Source of the DNA: an uncultured Spirochaetota bacterium
Lineage (GTDB): Bacteria; Spirochaetota; Brachyspiria; Brachyspirales; Brachyspiraceae
Direction of reading: 5' to 3'
NCBI GenBank assembly: GCA_944390575.1
Contig: CALXQJ010000010.1
Location: 124,001 to 188,000, forward strand
Length of the DNA: 64,000 bases
In this document: positions 18,175 to 27,660 of the stretch, piece after piece
Layout of the letters: every line of letters starts with the position of its first letter
Position numbering within the stretch: the first letter of the stretch is position 1
Notes under the pieces: generated by a model
The model's input: only the letters and a program-made list of their open reading frames with translations
The model's database searches: none
Told to the model about the DNA's origin: nothing
Made by a program: the position numbers and the translations under genes

Positions 18175-19101
18175 ATGATAGTTGATAATATAAATGGATT
18201 TAGTTTTGATGAAAATGCAAATATTTATAAGGTGTCTAAAGAGTTAAGAAAGTTATCTGATGATGAGGTACTTATTAAAAATACTTTTGTTGGACTTAAT
18301 CCTGTAGATTGGAAATATGTTAAGAAGAATAATAATATAATAGGGGTTGATGGTGTTGGTATAGCTGTTTATTCTAATGATAGTAGAATAAATATTAATG
18401 CTCGATATGCTTATCATTGTAATTTAGAGGAGGATGGTAGTTTTGCTGATTTTACTATAGTAAAATCTAAAGCATTAATACCTGTTCCTAATTATATTAG
18501 CGATGTTGTTGCTTGTTCTATACCTTGCCCTGCTTTGACTGCTATTCAGGCTATTAAGAAAATTCCAAATTTAAAAAATAAAAATGTTATTGTAAATGGT
18601 TCTGGAGGGATGGTTGGTAGAATATTATCTTCTTTACTTGTGGATATTGGTGCTAATGTTTATAGTATAGCAAGTGATATACATCATAAAGATTTATATG
18701 ATTATGGTGTTTTAAAGTGTTTTAACTATAATGATGTTATAGATATTAATAATTTATATTGTGTTTTTGATACTACTGGAAAAGCTGATATATTTTTAAA
18801 TAAAATATCATATTATGGTCATATAGTTTCTATACTTGGTAGAATAGAAAATAATAATACATCTCCATTTACAACTTGTGTTTCTCTACATGAAATAGCA
18901 CTTGGAGCTATTTATCAGTATGGTATTAGAGAAGATTTTGAGGATTTAATTTCTGATGGTATGTATATTTTTGATTTAATAGCTAAAAATAAAATACTAC
19001 TTTCAAGTATTAATGTTTTAGATTTTGATGATATACCTAATGCTTTAGATAGATTAAAAAAAGGAGCTAAGGGTATTAAGTTTGTAGCACGTATTAATTA
19101 A
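18175..19101 (+). CDS. Quinone oxidoreductase-like MDR (alcohol dehydrogenase superfamily) protein, zinc-less
   Basis: The 308-aa protein has the MDR N-terminal GroES-like start (DDEVLIKNTFVGLNPVDWKY) and a Rossmann NAD(P) motif VNGSGGMVGRILSSLL near residue 140. The structural-zinc Cys cluster of zinc ADHs is absent, and the length is shorter than classical ADH, as in the quinone-reductase branch. It is probably cotranscribed with the MdaB-like gene. The physiological substrate is unknown. Confidence 0.78.
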   Translation: MIVDNINGFSFDENANIYKVSKELRKLSDDEVLIKNTFVGLNPVDWKYVKKNNNIIGVDGVGIAVYSNDSRININARYAYHCNLEEDGSFADFTIVKSKALIPVPNYISDVVACSIPCPALTAIQAIKKIPNLKNKNVIVNGSGGMVGRILSSLLVDIGANVYSIASDIHHKDLYDYGVLKCFNYNDVIDINNLYCVFDTTGKADIFLNKISYYGHIVSILGRIENNNTSPFTTCVSLHEIALGAIYQYGIREDFEDLISDGMYIFDLIAKNKILLSSINVLDFDDIPNALDRLKKGAKGIKFVARIN

Positions 19102-19110
19102 TTATATTTT

Positions 19111-19287
19111 TTATCCCCATATTAATATACCTATTAATATTACTTTTATAATACCAAATATTATAGATAATATGGGTGATATTATAAATTTTGATATAAA
19201 GTGGCTAATAGTTTCTATTCCTGCAAATATTAGTAATATATGTATTCCTGTCATTTTATTTAAAACCTCATAATGATTTTGTATCAT
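19111..19287 (-). CDS. Small hydrophobic protein (58 aa)
   Basis: An open frame of 58 codons on the minus strand begins MIQNHYEVLNKMTGIHILL and ends ILIGILIWG. It has two hydrophobic stretches (about residues 15-28 and 35-57), so it would be a small membrane protein. The SD before the first ATG is weak; the internal Met12 has GAGG 11 bases upstream. It fills the otherwise empty gap between two plus-strand genes. Unrecognised. Confidence 0.4.
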   Translation of the reverse strand: MIQNHYEVLNKMTGIHILLIFAGIETISHFISKFIISPILSIIFGIIKVILIGILIWG

Positions 19288-19353
19288 AATACGTTAACTT
19301 TATTATGTTTACAAGTTGTTTTTATATAAAAAATAGAATATAATATTTTTATT

Positions 19354-19800
19354 ATGAAAAAATTATTTTTACTTTTTGTTTTATTTAATTTATTTCTATA
19401 CTCTCAAAATAATAATATAGAATTGCCTACACAAGCTAAAAATTTTATAAACAAAAACTTTCCAGCAAGTACTGTAGTAAGTAGTTATTTATATGAAAAT
19501 GGTGCTGGGTATGATGTAGAAATAGATTATGGATTTAATATAATTTTTTATAATACAGGTTTATGGAAGAGCGTAGATTTAATAGATAAAGATGACACTA
19601 ATAAGACTATACCTCGTAGTGTTATGCATAAGAGTATGATTAATGTTATAGATAATAAATATGCAAAATCAAAGCTTATTTTTATTGAAAGGCGAAATAA
19701 GAATTTTTTTGTAGTTTTAAATAAAGATAATAATAATATAGAAATAGAGATAAGTGGCTATGGTATTATTATCAGTGAAAATATTATTACTAATAATTAA
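19354..19800 (+). CDS. Exported PepSY-like (beta-lactamase-inhibitor-like) protein
   Basis: The 148-aa protein has signal peptide MKKLFLLFVLFNLFLYSQ. The mature part opens with LPTQAKNFINKNFPASTV, the hallmark of PepSY-like/DUF2874 repeats (P-x-x-A-x-x-F-I). This is followed by beta-hairpin segments, with GYDVEIDYGFNIIFYNTG and then a second half-repeat. Such proteins are periplasmic or surface-exposed small domains of unknown role. It is a single gene on the plus strand. Confidence 0.7.
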   Translation: MKKLFLLFVLFNLFLYSQNNNIELPTQAKNFINKNFPASTVVSSYLYENGAGYDVEIDYGFNIIFYNTGLWKSVDLIDKDDTNKTIPRSVMHKSMINVIDNKYAKSKLIFIERRNKNFFVVLNKDNNNIEIEISGYGIIISENIITNN

Positions 19801-19869
19801 ATAATTTGATTTATTTTTACAATAATGTTAATCTTAATAGTAGTTTAAATAAAAAATAAATGAGTATTA

Positions 19870-20589
19870 ATGAGCATTAAAGAAGAACATCATAATAATA
19901 ATGAAAACTCAGACTTTGAAGATAATATTGCTGAGCTTAAGAAAAAATATAAAGACTCTGTTAAATATAAAAAGAAATTAAAAAATCTTTTAAGAAAAAA
20001 AAGAAGAGAAAAAAGAGTTCAATATATTAATAGTTTACCTATTATAAGATTTCTTTCTAAGATAGATGATAAGTTATTTTTAAGAGTATTTAAAGATAAT
20101 AGAAAAGGCCCTATTAAAAGTTTTATGAAGTTTATGAGTAGGTGTGGAGATGGTTATGTTTGGCCACTTATTTACTTTATATTTTATATGTTTAGAATTA
20201 ATTATTCTATTCTTTATTTTACTCGTGCTGTTGTTGCGGCACTTTTATCTGTATTATTATTTTTAAATATTAAGAATTTTTTTAGTAGGGTTCGTCCTTA
20301 TAAAAAGCATTCTAAAATACCAATAATGTATCCTCCAGATAAGCACTCATTTCCTTCTGGTCATACTATGGTATCATTTGCTATATCTTTTTCTTTTGGG
20401 ACCTATAGCATATATGCAGGTAGTTTATTTTATACTATAGCTTTTTTAATTGCTTTTAGTAGAGTTTATGTTGGTCTACATTATCCATTTGATGTTTTTG
20501 GTGGAATAATATTTGGTACTATAGTTGGATTTTTAACAAATTTATTATTCTTCTATATAACAGGTCTACCTGTAGTAGGTCATTTATAA
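19870..20589 (+). CDS. PAP2-family membrane phosphatase
   Basis: The 239-aa protein has a charged, Lys-rich cytoplasmic N-terminus (~65 residues) and then about 5 membrane helices. The three acid-phosphatase motifs are visible: KNFFSRVRPYKK (KxxxxxxRP), PSGHT (C2) and SRVYVGLHYPFDV (SRxxxxxHxxxD). Likely substrates are undecaprenyl pyrophosphate or phosphatidylglycerol phosphate. The start ATG at 19870 is preceded by a 5-codon overlapping ATG, so exact initiation is not certain. Its 3' end overlaps the convergent yrdC-like gene by 6 bases. Confidence 0.85.
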   Translation: MSIKEEHHNNNENSDFEDNIAELKKKYKDSVKYKKKLKNLLRKKRREKRVQYINSLPIIRFLSKIDDKLFLRVFKDNRKGPIKSFMKFMSRCGDGYVWPLIYFIFYMFRINYSILYFTRAVVAALLSVLLFLNIKNFFSRVRPYKKHSKIPIMYPPDKHSFPSGHTMVSFAISFSFGTYSIYAGSLFYTIAFLIAFSRVYVGLHYPFDVFGGIIFGTIVGFLTNLLFFYITGLPVVGHL

Positions 20590-21168
20590 TTTGACATTTC
20601 CCTGTCTTAATATTTTATTATTTATACAGTCATATAGTGTTGAAGGTTGCTTTTTTTCTAATACTCCAGCATCTACTATTAAGTCTACATCTTCTTTAAA
20701 GAAGTTTATTATAATACTACTATCGTATATTACTCCATAATCACTTGGATTTGCTGATGGTGCTACTAATGGATTTGTTTTTTGTAGTATAGAGTTAATG
20801 TATTCATCTTTTGGTATTCTTAATGCTACAGTATCTTGTAGAAAAAAAAGTTTATTTTTTAATTCTTTTTTTAATGGCATTATAAATGTTATTTCATTTG
20901 GTAGTTTTGATTTTATTATTTCTGGAATTTCATAATCTGAAAACTTACTAACCTCATTTATATCTTTTAATAATATAATTAGAGGTTTTGTATTATCTCT
21001 TTTTTTTATATTATAAATTTTTTGAACAGCCTCTATATTAAAAGCATCAGCTAAAAAACCATAAACAGTATCAGTAGGAGATATTATAACTCCACCATTA
21101 TTTATAATATTAATAGACTCTTTAATAGCACTTATTTTAGATTCATTATCATTAATACGAATAATCAT
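20584..21168 (-). CDS. Threonylcarbamoyl-AMP synthase (YrdC/Sua5 family)
   Basis: The 194-aa protein has GGVIISPTDTVYGFLADAFN and KKRDNTKPLIILLKD, which are the KxR and SxN-type RNA/ATP-binding blocks of YrdC, plus PLVAPSANPSDYG near residue 140. It makes threonylcarbamoyl-AMP for tRNA t6A37. The length matches the TsaC (YrdC) form without the Sua5 extension. It is four bases downstream of the receiver-GGDEF gene on the same strand. Confidence 0.88.
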   Translation of the reverse strand: MIIRINDNESKISAIKESINIINNGGVIISPTDTVYGFLADAFNIEAVQKIYNIKKRDNTKPLIILLKDINEVSKFSDYEIPEIIKSKLPNEITFIMPLKKELKNKLFFLQDTVALRIPKDEYINSILQKTNPLVAPSANPSDYGVIYDSSIIINFFKEDVDLIVDAGVLEKKQPSTLYDCINNKILRQGNVKL

Positions 21169-21172
21169 TTTA

Positions 21173-22195
21173 TTATTTTCTAATTATAGTAGGATGTATA
21201 AATACGCTTGAATATCCTCTTCTTTTTGCATTATGAAGAGCCAAAAGACAAGGAGCTATCTCTTTATCTACGCTTTCAACATGATAGTTGCTTTTATAAG
21301 ATGTATATGATATTCCTACAGATATAGTATACTTTATTATAAAGTTATTATAATCTATTTCATTTTTTGCAACTAAGTTTTTTATTTCATTAACTTTTTC
21401 TTCATAAGAAATAAGATTCATTCTTTTAAATACTACTAAAAATAAATTTTTATCTATTCTTGCAATAATATCTTCTTTTCTTGTAGTATCTCTTAATATT
21501 TCAGTAAACTGTATAAATATTTCATCAGCAGCTATAATACCAAACTCATTAATTAAGTTTTCCATCCCATCAATAGTAAAAGAAGCTACAATTATAACTT
21601 CTTCGTGTCGTACAGATTCATATAATAACTTTAAAAACTGACTATCAAATTCTTTTTTATTTAAAAGACCAGTGTCTAAATCAACAGGTAATATATCATC
21701 ATATTTTTTTTGAGCATCTTGATATGATTTATAGTTTTTATCTGCAGTTTCTCTAGAATCATTTAATGCTTCTTCTAATTGATTATAATTTTTTAGAAGT
21801 TTTTGATGTTCTAAGTATAACTTTCTTAAGTTTATAGCACTATTAACTGCAACTATAAATTCCATTTCATCAAATGGGGTAAAGATAATATAATCAAGTC
21901 CTAAACTTATAGCCTCTTCTATAAACTCTATTTTTTTATATGGAGTGCTTATTAATATAACAGGTATACCTTTTGTTTTTTCTTGTTCTTTAAATGTTTC
22001 TAATAATTGTAGACCTTGAGAGTCTGCTATGTCTACATCTAATATAATAAGTCCTATATCACTTTCATTTGCTATTGTATTTGCCTGCGAACGTGATTTT
22101 GTAGATATAGGGTTGTAGTGTCTTTCTTTTAGAATATCTATGATTTTATTTAATAAATCATCTCTATGTTCTATAACTAAAATATTTTCATTCAT
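21173..22195 (-). CDS. Response regulator receiver with degenerate GGDEF domain
   Basis: In the 340-aa protein, residues 1-125 are a CheY-like receiver with phospho-acceptor in ILDVD, and the switch Ser/Thr in ILIST. The position of the conserved Lys (KPF) reads TPF. A coiled linker (130-170) follows, and then a GGDEF-fold domain (175-335) beginning DLDTGLLNKKEFD. The active-site loop reads ARIDKNLFLVVF in place of RxGGDEFxxxL, so cyclase activity is unlikely. It may be a c-di-GMP-independent signalling scaffold. It is upstream of the yrdC gene. Confidence 0.8.
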   Translation of the reverse strand: MNENILVIEHRDDLLNKIIDILKERHYNPISTKSRSQANTIANESDIGLIILDVDIADSQGLQLLETFKEQEKTKGIPVILISTPYKKIEFIEEAISLGLDYIIFTPFDEMEFIVAVNSAINLRKLYLEHQKLLKNYNQLEEALNDSRETADKNYKSYQDAQKKYDDILPVDLDTGLLNKKEFDSQFLKLLYESVRHEEVIIVASFTIDGMENLINEFGIIAADEIFIQFTEILRDTTRKEDIIARIDKNLFLVVFKRMNLISYEEKVNEIKNLVAKNEIDYNNFIIKYTISVGISYTSYKSNYHVESVDKEIAPCLLALHNAKRRGYSSVFIHPTIIRK

Positions 22196-22268
22196 AATTT
22201 TTTATTTTTTATATAAAGCATTATTTTTATAAATATATCGAAAAAAGGTTTGATTTATTGATAAAAAA

Positions 22269-22967
22269 TTATTTATCATTTTCTACAGTTCTATTTACAA
22301 TTCTAACATCATCTATATTATTTGGATTGTATAATGTAAATCTTACCCCCGCTTGAATTCCTACATCTATTGCCGATAGAGTAGAATCTGGTTCTGTATA
22401 TTTATCTATAATTACAGGTAGATCGTATGACAAATAAAGTCCAAGAAGCACATTATAAATAACAAGAAAATCTAATGATAGCTTTATGTATGGTACAACT
22501 ATATTTTTATATCTAAGGTCTAATTGATGAGCAAAGAACTTATCTAAATTAAATCCATAAGAAGTAGAAGCAAGTAATGGTATTTTTGTTCCTATTGAAA
22601 GTCCTGCGTATAAAAAATCATAATTTACCTTTGTAGTTATACCAAGTAATAAACTATCAAAAGTAGATGTATTTCTTCCACCTAACTTTGTAATATATGC
22701 AAAAACATCTTTATAGTATCCTATATCTATACCAGTCATGACATTAACAGGTTCAAGCTTAAAAAACATACTTGTATTCATAAAAGCCCCTATCTCAAAA
22801 GTAAGCCTTGGAGTAGAATTATCATAAGGAGCTTCAACATTCTCAACAGCATTTACAATAGTAAAACTTGTAGCTATAGGTGCATAAAACTCTAATAATA
22901 CTTTATCTATTGGTAGTAGCATATTGCTTGATAAAACTATTATAAGTAAAATTTTTTTCATAATCAT
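22269..22967 (-). CDS. Exported beta-rich protein, possible outer-membrane protein
   Basis: In the 232-aa protein, the signal peptide is MKKILLIIVLSSNMLLP (using Met3; Met1 and Met3 are both possible starts, with AGGG upstream). The mature part is beta-rich with alternating aromatic and hydrophobic residues (TPRLTFEIGAFMNTSMFFKLEP, GVRFTLYNP), as in small beta-barrels. No family is recognised. It stands alone, upstream of tRNA-Gly on the opposite strand. Confidence 0.6.
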   Translation of the reverse strand: MIMKKILLIIVLSSNMLLPIDKVLLEFYAPIATSFTIVNAVENVEAPYDNSTPRLTFEIGAFMNTSMFFKLEPVNVMTGIDIGYYKDVFAYITKLGGRNTSTFDSLLLGITTKVNYDFLYAGLSIGTKIPLLASTSYGFNLDKFFAHQLDLRYKNIVVPYIKLSLDFLVIYNVLLGLYLSYDLPVIIDKYTEPDSTLSAIDVGIQAGVRFTLYNPNNIDDVRIVNRTVENDK

Positions 22968-23060
22968 AAAAGCCCTGTTGTTTTTTAGTTATGTTAACTA
23001 TAATTTTAACCTAAAATAAAAAGTTTTTCAATTATTTGTATAAAATATTAAGAATAATAG

Positions 23061-23089
23061 TTGACATTTTTTGTATACTGTGTTAAATT
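23061..23089 (+). promoter_or_regulatory. Probable promoter of tRNA-Gly
   Basis: TTGACA (23061-23066) and TAAATT (23084-23089) are 17 bases apart, 15 bases before the tRNA start. Confidence 0.6.
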
Positions 23090-23103
23090 ACTTGCAAGTC
23101 TAT

Positions 23104-23176
23104 GCGGGAATAACTCAGTTGGTAGAGTTTCTGCTTGCCATGCAGACTGTCGCGGGTTCGAGTCCCGTTTCCCGCT
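23104..23176 (+). tRNA. tRNA-Gly (anticodon GCC)
   Basis: The 73-nt cloverleaf has acceptor GCGGGAA paired with TTCCCGC, a D-arm with GTTGGTAGAG, anticodon stem TCTGC/GCAGA with loop TTGCCAT, and a T-arm with GGGTTCGAGTCCC. The anticodon GCC reads GGC/GGT. CCA is not encoded. A terminator hairpin follows at 23188. Confidence 0.97.
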
Positions 23177-23187
23177 CATCTAAAAGA

Positions 23188-23226
23188 TTATCCCCAATAG
23201 AGCTATTTTCTGTTGGGGATTTTTTA
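23188..23226 (+). terminator. Rho-independent terminator after tRNA-Gly
   Basis: The arms TATCCCCAA and TTGGGGAT close a 14-nt loop, followed by a run of T. It separates the tRNA from trigger factor. Confidence 0.88.
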
Positions 23227-23252
23227 TTATTTTAATAAAGGTTTAAAAAAGA

Positions 23253-24563
23253 ATGAACACTAAAAACTTAAAAATCGACACTTCTACAAATGATAAAGAC
23301 TTAACTACTCTAAATATTGTAGTAGATAATAGTGCTTATGAAGAGGAATTAAATAAGCAAATAGAGTATTATAAACCAAGAGTAAATATTAAAGGTTTTA
23401 GAAAGGGGCATGCTCCAAATAATGTTGTACTATCTCGTTATAAGGATGCTTTACTTGCTGCTACTAATGAAGCATTAATAGAAGAGTCTTGGAATGCTAT
23501 GAATGAAGAGAAAAATATTCAAGCTATTGGTGTTCCAAAACTTATTAATATGGATAAAAAAGATGATGGGCTTTATTTAACTTATGAGTATTATGAGTGT
23601 CCTAATATTATTCTTCCTGATTTATCATCTATTTCTGTTGAGAAAAATAAGTATATTGTTGATGATTCTGTTGTAGAGGCTGCTTATAAATTATCTTTAA
23701 ATAGATTTGCTCAGTTTGTTGAAAGTGATTTAAAAAGTGATAAGGGTGATAGAGTATCTGTAAAAATTGATTTTTCTGAGGATGATTATAAAAAATATAA
23801 TAAAGAGTTTACAGTTATAGCTTCTGATGGTGAGGGTGATACTATTTTTGCTAAGAATGCTATAGAAGTAAAAAAAGGTGATAAAAAGCTTTTAGAGACT
23901 TTTGTTGATGATAAAAAAACTTCATTGACTATGGAAATAACAAAAGTAGAAAAACCTGATAATAAAGATGATTCTAAAGAAGAGGATAGAAAATCTGTTA
24001 TGGATTCTCTAAAAGAGCATCTTATTAAAAGAGCTGAGGATAGAGCTAATTCTGAGTTAGTTAATAAAACTTTATTTGATAAATTTGTAGAATTAGTAAA
24101 AGTAGATGTTCCTAAAGGATATTATGAAGAAGAGTTTGAAAGAACTTTAGAAGAATATGAAAAGAATATAGCAAGTCATGGTATGACAAAAACTGAGTTT
24201 TTACTTTCTGTAGGAAAAACAGATGAAGAGGTAAAAAAAGATTATTCAGAAAGCTTAAGAAAGCAGATAATTTTCGATTTGATTATGACTAAAATGGGAG
24301 AAACTTATAAAGATTCTATAGTTATCAATGAAGAAAAAGCTAAGAATTATGCTAATCAAATGTATCAATATCAGCAGTATATGGGCTTATCAAAGCGTCC
24401 TAAAGAGGAACAACAGAAGGTTATTAATTATATAATGCGTGATGCTCAAAGTAGAGCTACTTCTGAAGCTATTTTAGATTATGTAAAAGAGCATGTTAAA
24501 ATTACAGAGAAAGATGCTGGTAAGTTTGAAGCCAATGAGAATGATATTTGGGCTGGATATTAA
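23253..24563 (+). CDS. tig: Trigger factor (ribosome-associated chaperone and PPIase)
   Basis: The 436-aa protein contains the ribosome-binding signature NIKGFRKGHAP (consensus GFRxGxxP) near residue 47. A reduced PPIase domain (about 150-230) and a long helical C-terminal chaperone domain (250-430) follow. It is followed by clpP (27 bases) and clpX, the widespread tig-clpP-clpX order. The PPIase domain looks diverged. The start at 23253 is the first ATG after the tRNA terminator. Confidence 0.93.
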   Translation: MNTKNLKIDTSTNDKDLTTLNIVVDNSAYEEELNKQIEYYKPRVNIKGFRKGHAPNNVVLSRYKDALLAATNEALIEESWNAMNEEKNIQAIGVPKLINMDKKDDGLYLTYEYYECPNIILPDLSSISVEKNKYIVDDSVVEAAYKLSLNRFAQFVESDLKSDKGDRVSVKIDFSEDDYKKYNKEFTVIASDGEGDTIFAKNAIEVKKGDKKLLETFVDDKKTSLTMEITKVEKPDNKDDSKEEDRKSVMDSLKEHLIKRAEDRANSELVNKTLFDKFVELVKVDVPKGYYEEEFERTLEEYEKNIASHGMTKTEFLLSVGKTDEEVKKDYSESLRKQIIFDLIMTKMGETYKDSIVINEEKAKNYANQMYQYQQYMGLSKRPKEEQQKVINYIMRDAQSRATSEAILDYVKEHVKITEKDAGKFEANENDIWAGY

Positions 24564-24590
24564 TAAATTATTTTAGAGAGAAGTTTTATT

Positions 24591-25217
24591 ATGAAATTTG
24601 ATAGAGTTGATAAAAAATATATAGAGCAAAGTTATATGACAGTTCCTTATGTTATAGAGCAAACAAGCAGAGGGGAACGTTCTTATGATATTTACTCTAG
24701 ACTTTTAAAAGATAGAATAATATTTTTAGGTAGCGAGATTAATGATGATGTTGCTAATGTTGTTATAGCACAGTTATTATTTTTAGAATCTGCAGATCCT
24801 GAAAAAGATATTTCTTTATATATTAATAGTCCAGGTGGAGTAGTGACTGCTGCACTTGGTATGTATGATACTATGCAATATATCAAACCAGATGTATCTA
24901 CTTTATGTGTTGGGCAAGCTGCTTCTGCTGGTGCTTTACTTCTTTGTGGTGGAGCTAAAGGTAAGCGTTATGCTACTGTTAATTCTCGTATTATGATACA
25001 TCAACCTTCGGGTGGATCTCGTGGTATGGTAACTGATATGGAGATTCAATTAAAAGAGACTATTAGACTTAAAGGTATCCTTAATGGTATTATGTCTCAT
25101 CATACGGGGCAGGATATTAAAAAGTTGGAAGAGGATATGGATAGAGATTATTTTATGAGTGCTAATGAGGCTCAAGAATATGGTTTGATTGATAAAGTAT
25201 TTTCAAGTAGAGAGTAG
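24591..25217 (+). CDS. clpP: ATP-dependent Clp protease proteolytic subunit ClpP
   Basis: The 208-aa protein includes a short N-terminal propeptide-like start; the mature part begins near [20 protein letters not shown]. The catalytic triad is visible as Ser112 in [10 protein letters not shown], His137 in MIHQPSGG and Asp in DRDYFMSA. ClpP forms a tetradecameric barrel and degrades proteins delivered by ClpX, including tmRNA-tagged ones. It is cotranscribed with tig; a hairpin with a T-run separates it from clpX. Confidence 0.96.
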   Translation: MKFDRVDKKYIEQSYMTVPYVIEQTSRGERSYDIYSRLLKDRIIFLGSEINDDVANVVIAQLLFLESADPEKDISLYINSPGGVVTAALGMYDTMQYIKPDVSTLCVGQAASAGALLLCGGAKGKRYATVNSRIMIHQPSGGSRGMVTDMEIQLKETIRLKGILNGIMSHHTGQDIKKLEEDMDRDYFMSANEAQEYGLIDKVFSSRE

Positions 25218-25239
25218 TTTATTTGTGTTATTAATTATG

Positions 25240-25283
25240 AAGGCTAATATTTCTGAGTATTTTGGGGGTATTAGCTTTTTTTA
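25240..25283 (+). terminator. Terminator or attenuator between clpP and clpX
   Basis: AAGGCTAATA pairs with TATTAGCTTT around a ~17-nt loop and is followed by TTTTTTT. As it lies inside the usual clpP-clpX operon, it may reduce or separate clpX transcription. Confidence 0.7.
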
Positions 25284-25304
25284 CTAAAGGGTTAATGATA
25301 GAGT

Positions 25305-26543
25305 ATGTCTAAAAAAGGTAATAATAATAAAAAAGATGTTTGTGCTTTATGTGGACGAGAGTTACAAGAATTAGCTCGTTATGTTGAGGGAAATGATGGA
25401 TATTTATGTTCTGATTGTTCTTCTATTGCTTATGATTATTTTAATATGAACAATGAGAGCATTAAGTCTCATAATAAAAAAGATAAAAAAGAAAATATTA
25501 CAATAATACCTCCTAAGGACATAAAAAATTTATTAGATCAATATGTTATAGGTCAGGATTATGCTAAGAAGGTTTTATCTGTAGCTGTTTATAATCATTA
25601 TAAGAGAATAACTCAAACTTTTGATGAAAATGAAGTTGAGATAGAAAAGTCTAATGTTCTTCTTATAGGTCCTACAGGTAGTGGTAAAACATTACTTGCA
25701 CGTACTTTAGCTAAGGCACTTAATGTACCTTTTGCTATTGCTGATGCTACTACTGTAACTGAGGCTGGGTATGTTGGTGATGATGTTGAGAATATTTTAC
25801 TTCGTCTTATACAGAATGCTGATGGGGATATTTCTAAGGCTGAGAATGGTATTATATATATTGATGAGATAGATAAAATTTCTCGTAAGAGTGAATCTCG
25901 CTCTATTACGAGAGATGTATCTGGAGAAGGTGTACAGCAGGCTCTTTTAAAAATTATAGAGGGTACTATTGCTTCTGTTCCTCCTTCTGGTGGTCGTAAA
26001 CATCCTCATCAAAATAATTTACAAATTAATACTTCTAATATTCTTTTTATTTGTGGTGGTGCATTTATTGATATAGAAAAACAGATAGCTGAACGTACTG
26101 CTAAGAAGAGTTTGGGCTTTGGTGCTGAGGTTAATTCTATGGATAACCTTAATTATGATGAGGTTATGAAAAGTGTTTCTACTGAGGATTTAGTTAAGTA
26201 TGGTATTATACCTGAACTTATAGGACGTCTTCCAGTTGTAGCTACTTTAGAAGAGTTAAAAGAAGATGCTTTACTTCAGATCTTAACAGAACCTAAAAAT
26301 GCTTTAGTTAAGCAGTATAAAAAGTTGTTTAACTATGATAATATAGAATTAAATTGTGATATAGATGCTTTAAAACTTATAGTTAAGCAGACTATTGAAG
26401 AACATACAGGTGCTCGTGGACTTAGAGCATTATTTGAGCGAGTTATGCTTGATGCTATGTATGACTTACCTGATAATAAAAATAAGAAAAAAGAATTTAA
26501 TTTAACAGAAGAGTATGTTAAAAATAAATTAAATATAGTATAA
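25305..26543 (+). CDS. clpX: ATP-dependent Clp protease ATP-binding subunit ClpX
   Basis: The 412-aa AAA+ unfoldase has an N-terminal Cys4 zinc domain (CALC...CSDC, residues ~12-40), Walker A GPTGSGKT and Walker [11 protein letters not shown]. It also has the pore loop GYVGDDVE and the IGF-like loop region near LGFGAEVN. It recognises substrates such as ssrA-tagged proteins and feeds ClpP. The start is the ATG at 25305 (MSKKGNNN). Confidence 0.96.
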   Translation: MSKKGNNNKKDVCALCGRELQELARYVEGNDGYLCSDCSSIAYDYFNMNNESIKSHNKKDKKENITIIPPKDIKNLLDQYVIGQDYAKKVLSVAVYNHYKRITQTFDENEVEIEKSNVLLIGPTGSGKTLLARTLAKALNVPFAIADATTVTEAGYVGDDVENILLRLIQNADGDISKAENGIIYIDEIDKISRKSESRSITRDVSGEGVQQALLKIIEGTIASVPPSGGRKHPHQNNLQINTSNILFICGGAFIDIEKQIAERTAKKSLGFGAEVNSMDNLNYDEVMKSVSTEDLVKYGIIPELIGRLPVVATLEELKEDALLQILTEPKNALVKQYKKLFNYDNIELNCDIDALKLIVKQTIEEHTGARGLRALFERVMLDAMYDLPDNKNKKKEFNLTEEYVKNKLNIV

Positions 26544-26554
26544 TATTTTATTGT

Positions 26555-26968
26555 ATGAGATTATTTATATTATTTGTACTAATGTTTATTATTTCTTGTG
26601 GAAATAATTATAATAAAGAGTGGGTAGATTTTATTTCAAATAAAAGATATTTGCATTCTCAGGGACTTTCTATTATGTTTGATGAAGAGGCTATACCTTC
26701 CATAGCATATAGAAATTCCTTGCTAACTGTAACTGCAAACTCTCTTAGAGTCATTAATTTCGAGCTACAAAAGGCAATAGCTACAAATAAAGCTATATAT
26801 TCTATATCTATACCATTTGTGGCTAGTATAAAAGTAGGCTTTGAGATTAAAGATAATAAGTTATATTCTACTGCTAATATGTTATCACCTATAGATCAGT
26901 TAGTTAAAAATGTAGATAATTATGTAGATTGGAATAATCTTTATTTAGTAGGCGAAGAAATAAAATAA
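26555..26968 (+). CDS. Small putative lipoprotein
   Basis: The 137-aa protein starts MRLFILFVLMFIISCGNNYN with lipobox IISC, so the mature lipoprotein begins at Cys15. It lies 11 bases after clpX and may be cotranscribed. The mature part is alpha/beta without a recognised domain. It contains two Ala/Ser-rich segments and ends in a short helix around YVDWNNLYLVGEE. Function unknown. Confidence 0.65.
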   Translation: MRLFILFVLMFIISCGNNYNKEWVDFISNKRYLHSQGLSIMFDEEAIPSIAYRNSLLTVTANSLRVINFELQKAIATNKAIYSISIPFVASIKVGFEIKDNKLYSTANMLSPIDQLVKNVDNYVDWNNLYLVGEEIK

Positions 26969-26973
26969 AATTG

Positions 26974-27627
26974 TTATATATTGTCAAAACTTTCTAAGTT
27001 ATAAGAATCATTCCAGAATCTATACTCAAAAATAAATGCTTTATTAAAAGATTCTATCATTTTTTCTTTTATTTCTTTTGTTGTATTCTTATATAAAGAA
27101 TCTACTATTTTTATTAGATATTCTGTAGATTTTGAAAACTCTTCATCTGAGTATGTTTCTATCCATTTTTTATATGGATTATCTATTATGTTAGCATTTT
27201 CTCTAAAATATTTTCCAAGCTCATTGTATATCCAAAAGCAAGGAAGTATAGAGGAGGTAGCTACTTCTACAGCTTCTATATTTGCAGTGCTTATTAAGTA
27301 GCTTGTATATGCTATATTTGCTGTTGTTATTTTATTTGTATTTTTTGCCTTAAATGTATCTTTAAAATATTTATGCACTACTTCTTTTTCTACTATATAT
27401 GCATTTATAGAGGATTTTAGAAAAAATATTGCATATTCGCTATTATCTAATTTTGTTGCTATAGTTGATAATGCTTTTGAATAGTATTTTAAGTATAATG
27501 AGTCTTGTTCTATATAATATAGAAATTTTTCTTTATTTAGAGTGCCATTCATAAGTTCTTGATTAAATGGCATATTAATAATTTTATTATATATTTCTTT
27601 ATTCCACACTATATTAGAAAAACTCAT
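26974..27627 (-). CDS. tenA: TenA-family protein (aminopyrimidine aminohydrolase/thiaminase II-like)
   Basis: The 217-aa all-helical protein shows TenA features: N-terminal WNKEIYNKIINMPFNQELMN, then FLYYIEQDSLYLKYYSKAL (substrate-site Asp/Tyr), the catalytic-Cys region SSILPCFWIYNELG and a C-terminal FEYRFWNDSY with the active-site Glu. These enzymes salvage the thiamine pyrimidine. No thiamine riboswitch or other thi gene is visible next to it. It is convergent with the upstream lipoprotein gene. Confidence 0.85.
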   Translation of the reverse strand: MSFSNIVWNKEIYNKIINMPFNQELMNGTLNKEKFLYYIEQDSLYLKYYSKALSTIATKLDNSEYAIFFLKSSINAYIVEKEVVHKYFKDTFKAKNTNKITTANIAYTSYLISTANIEAVEVATSSILPCFWIYNELGKYFRENANIIDNPYKKWIETYSDEEFSKSTEYLIKIVDSLYKNTTKEIKEKMIESFNKAFIFEYRFWNDSYNLESFDNI

Positions 27628-27660
27628 TATACAAACCTATATATTATATTTTTTATAAAA

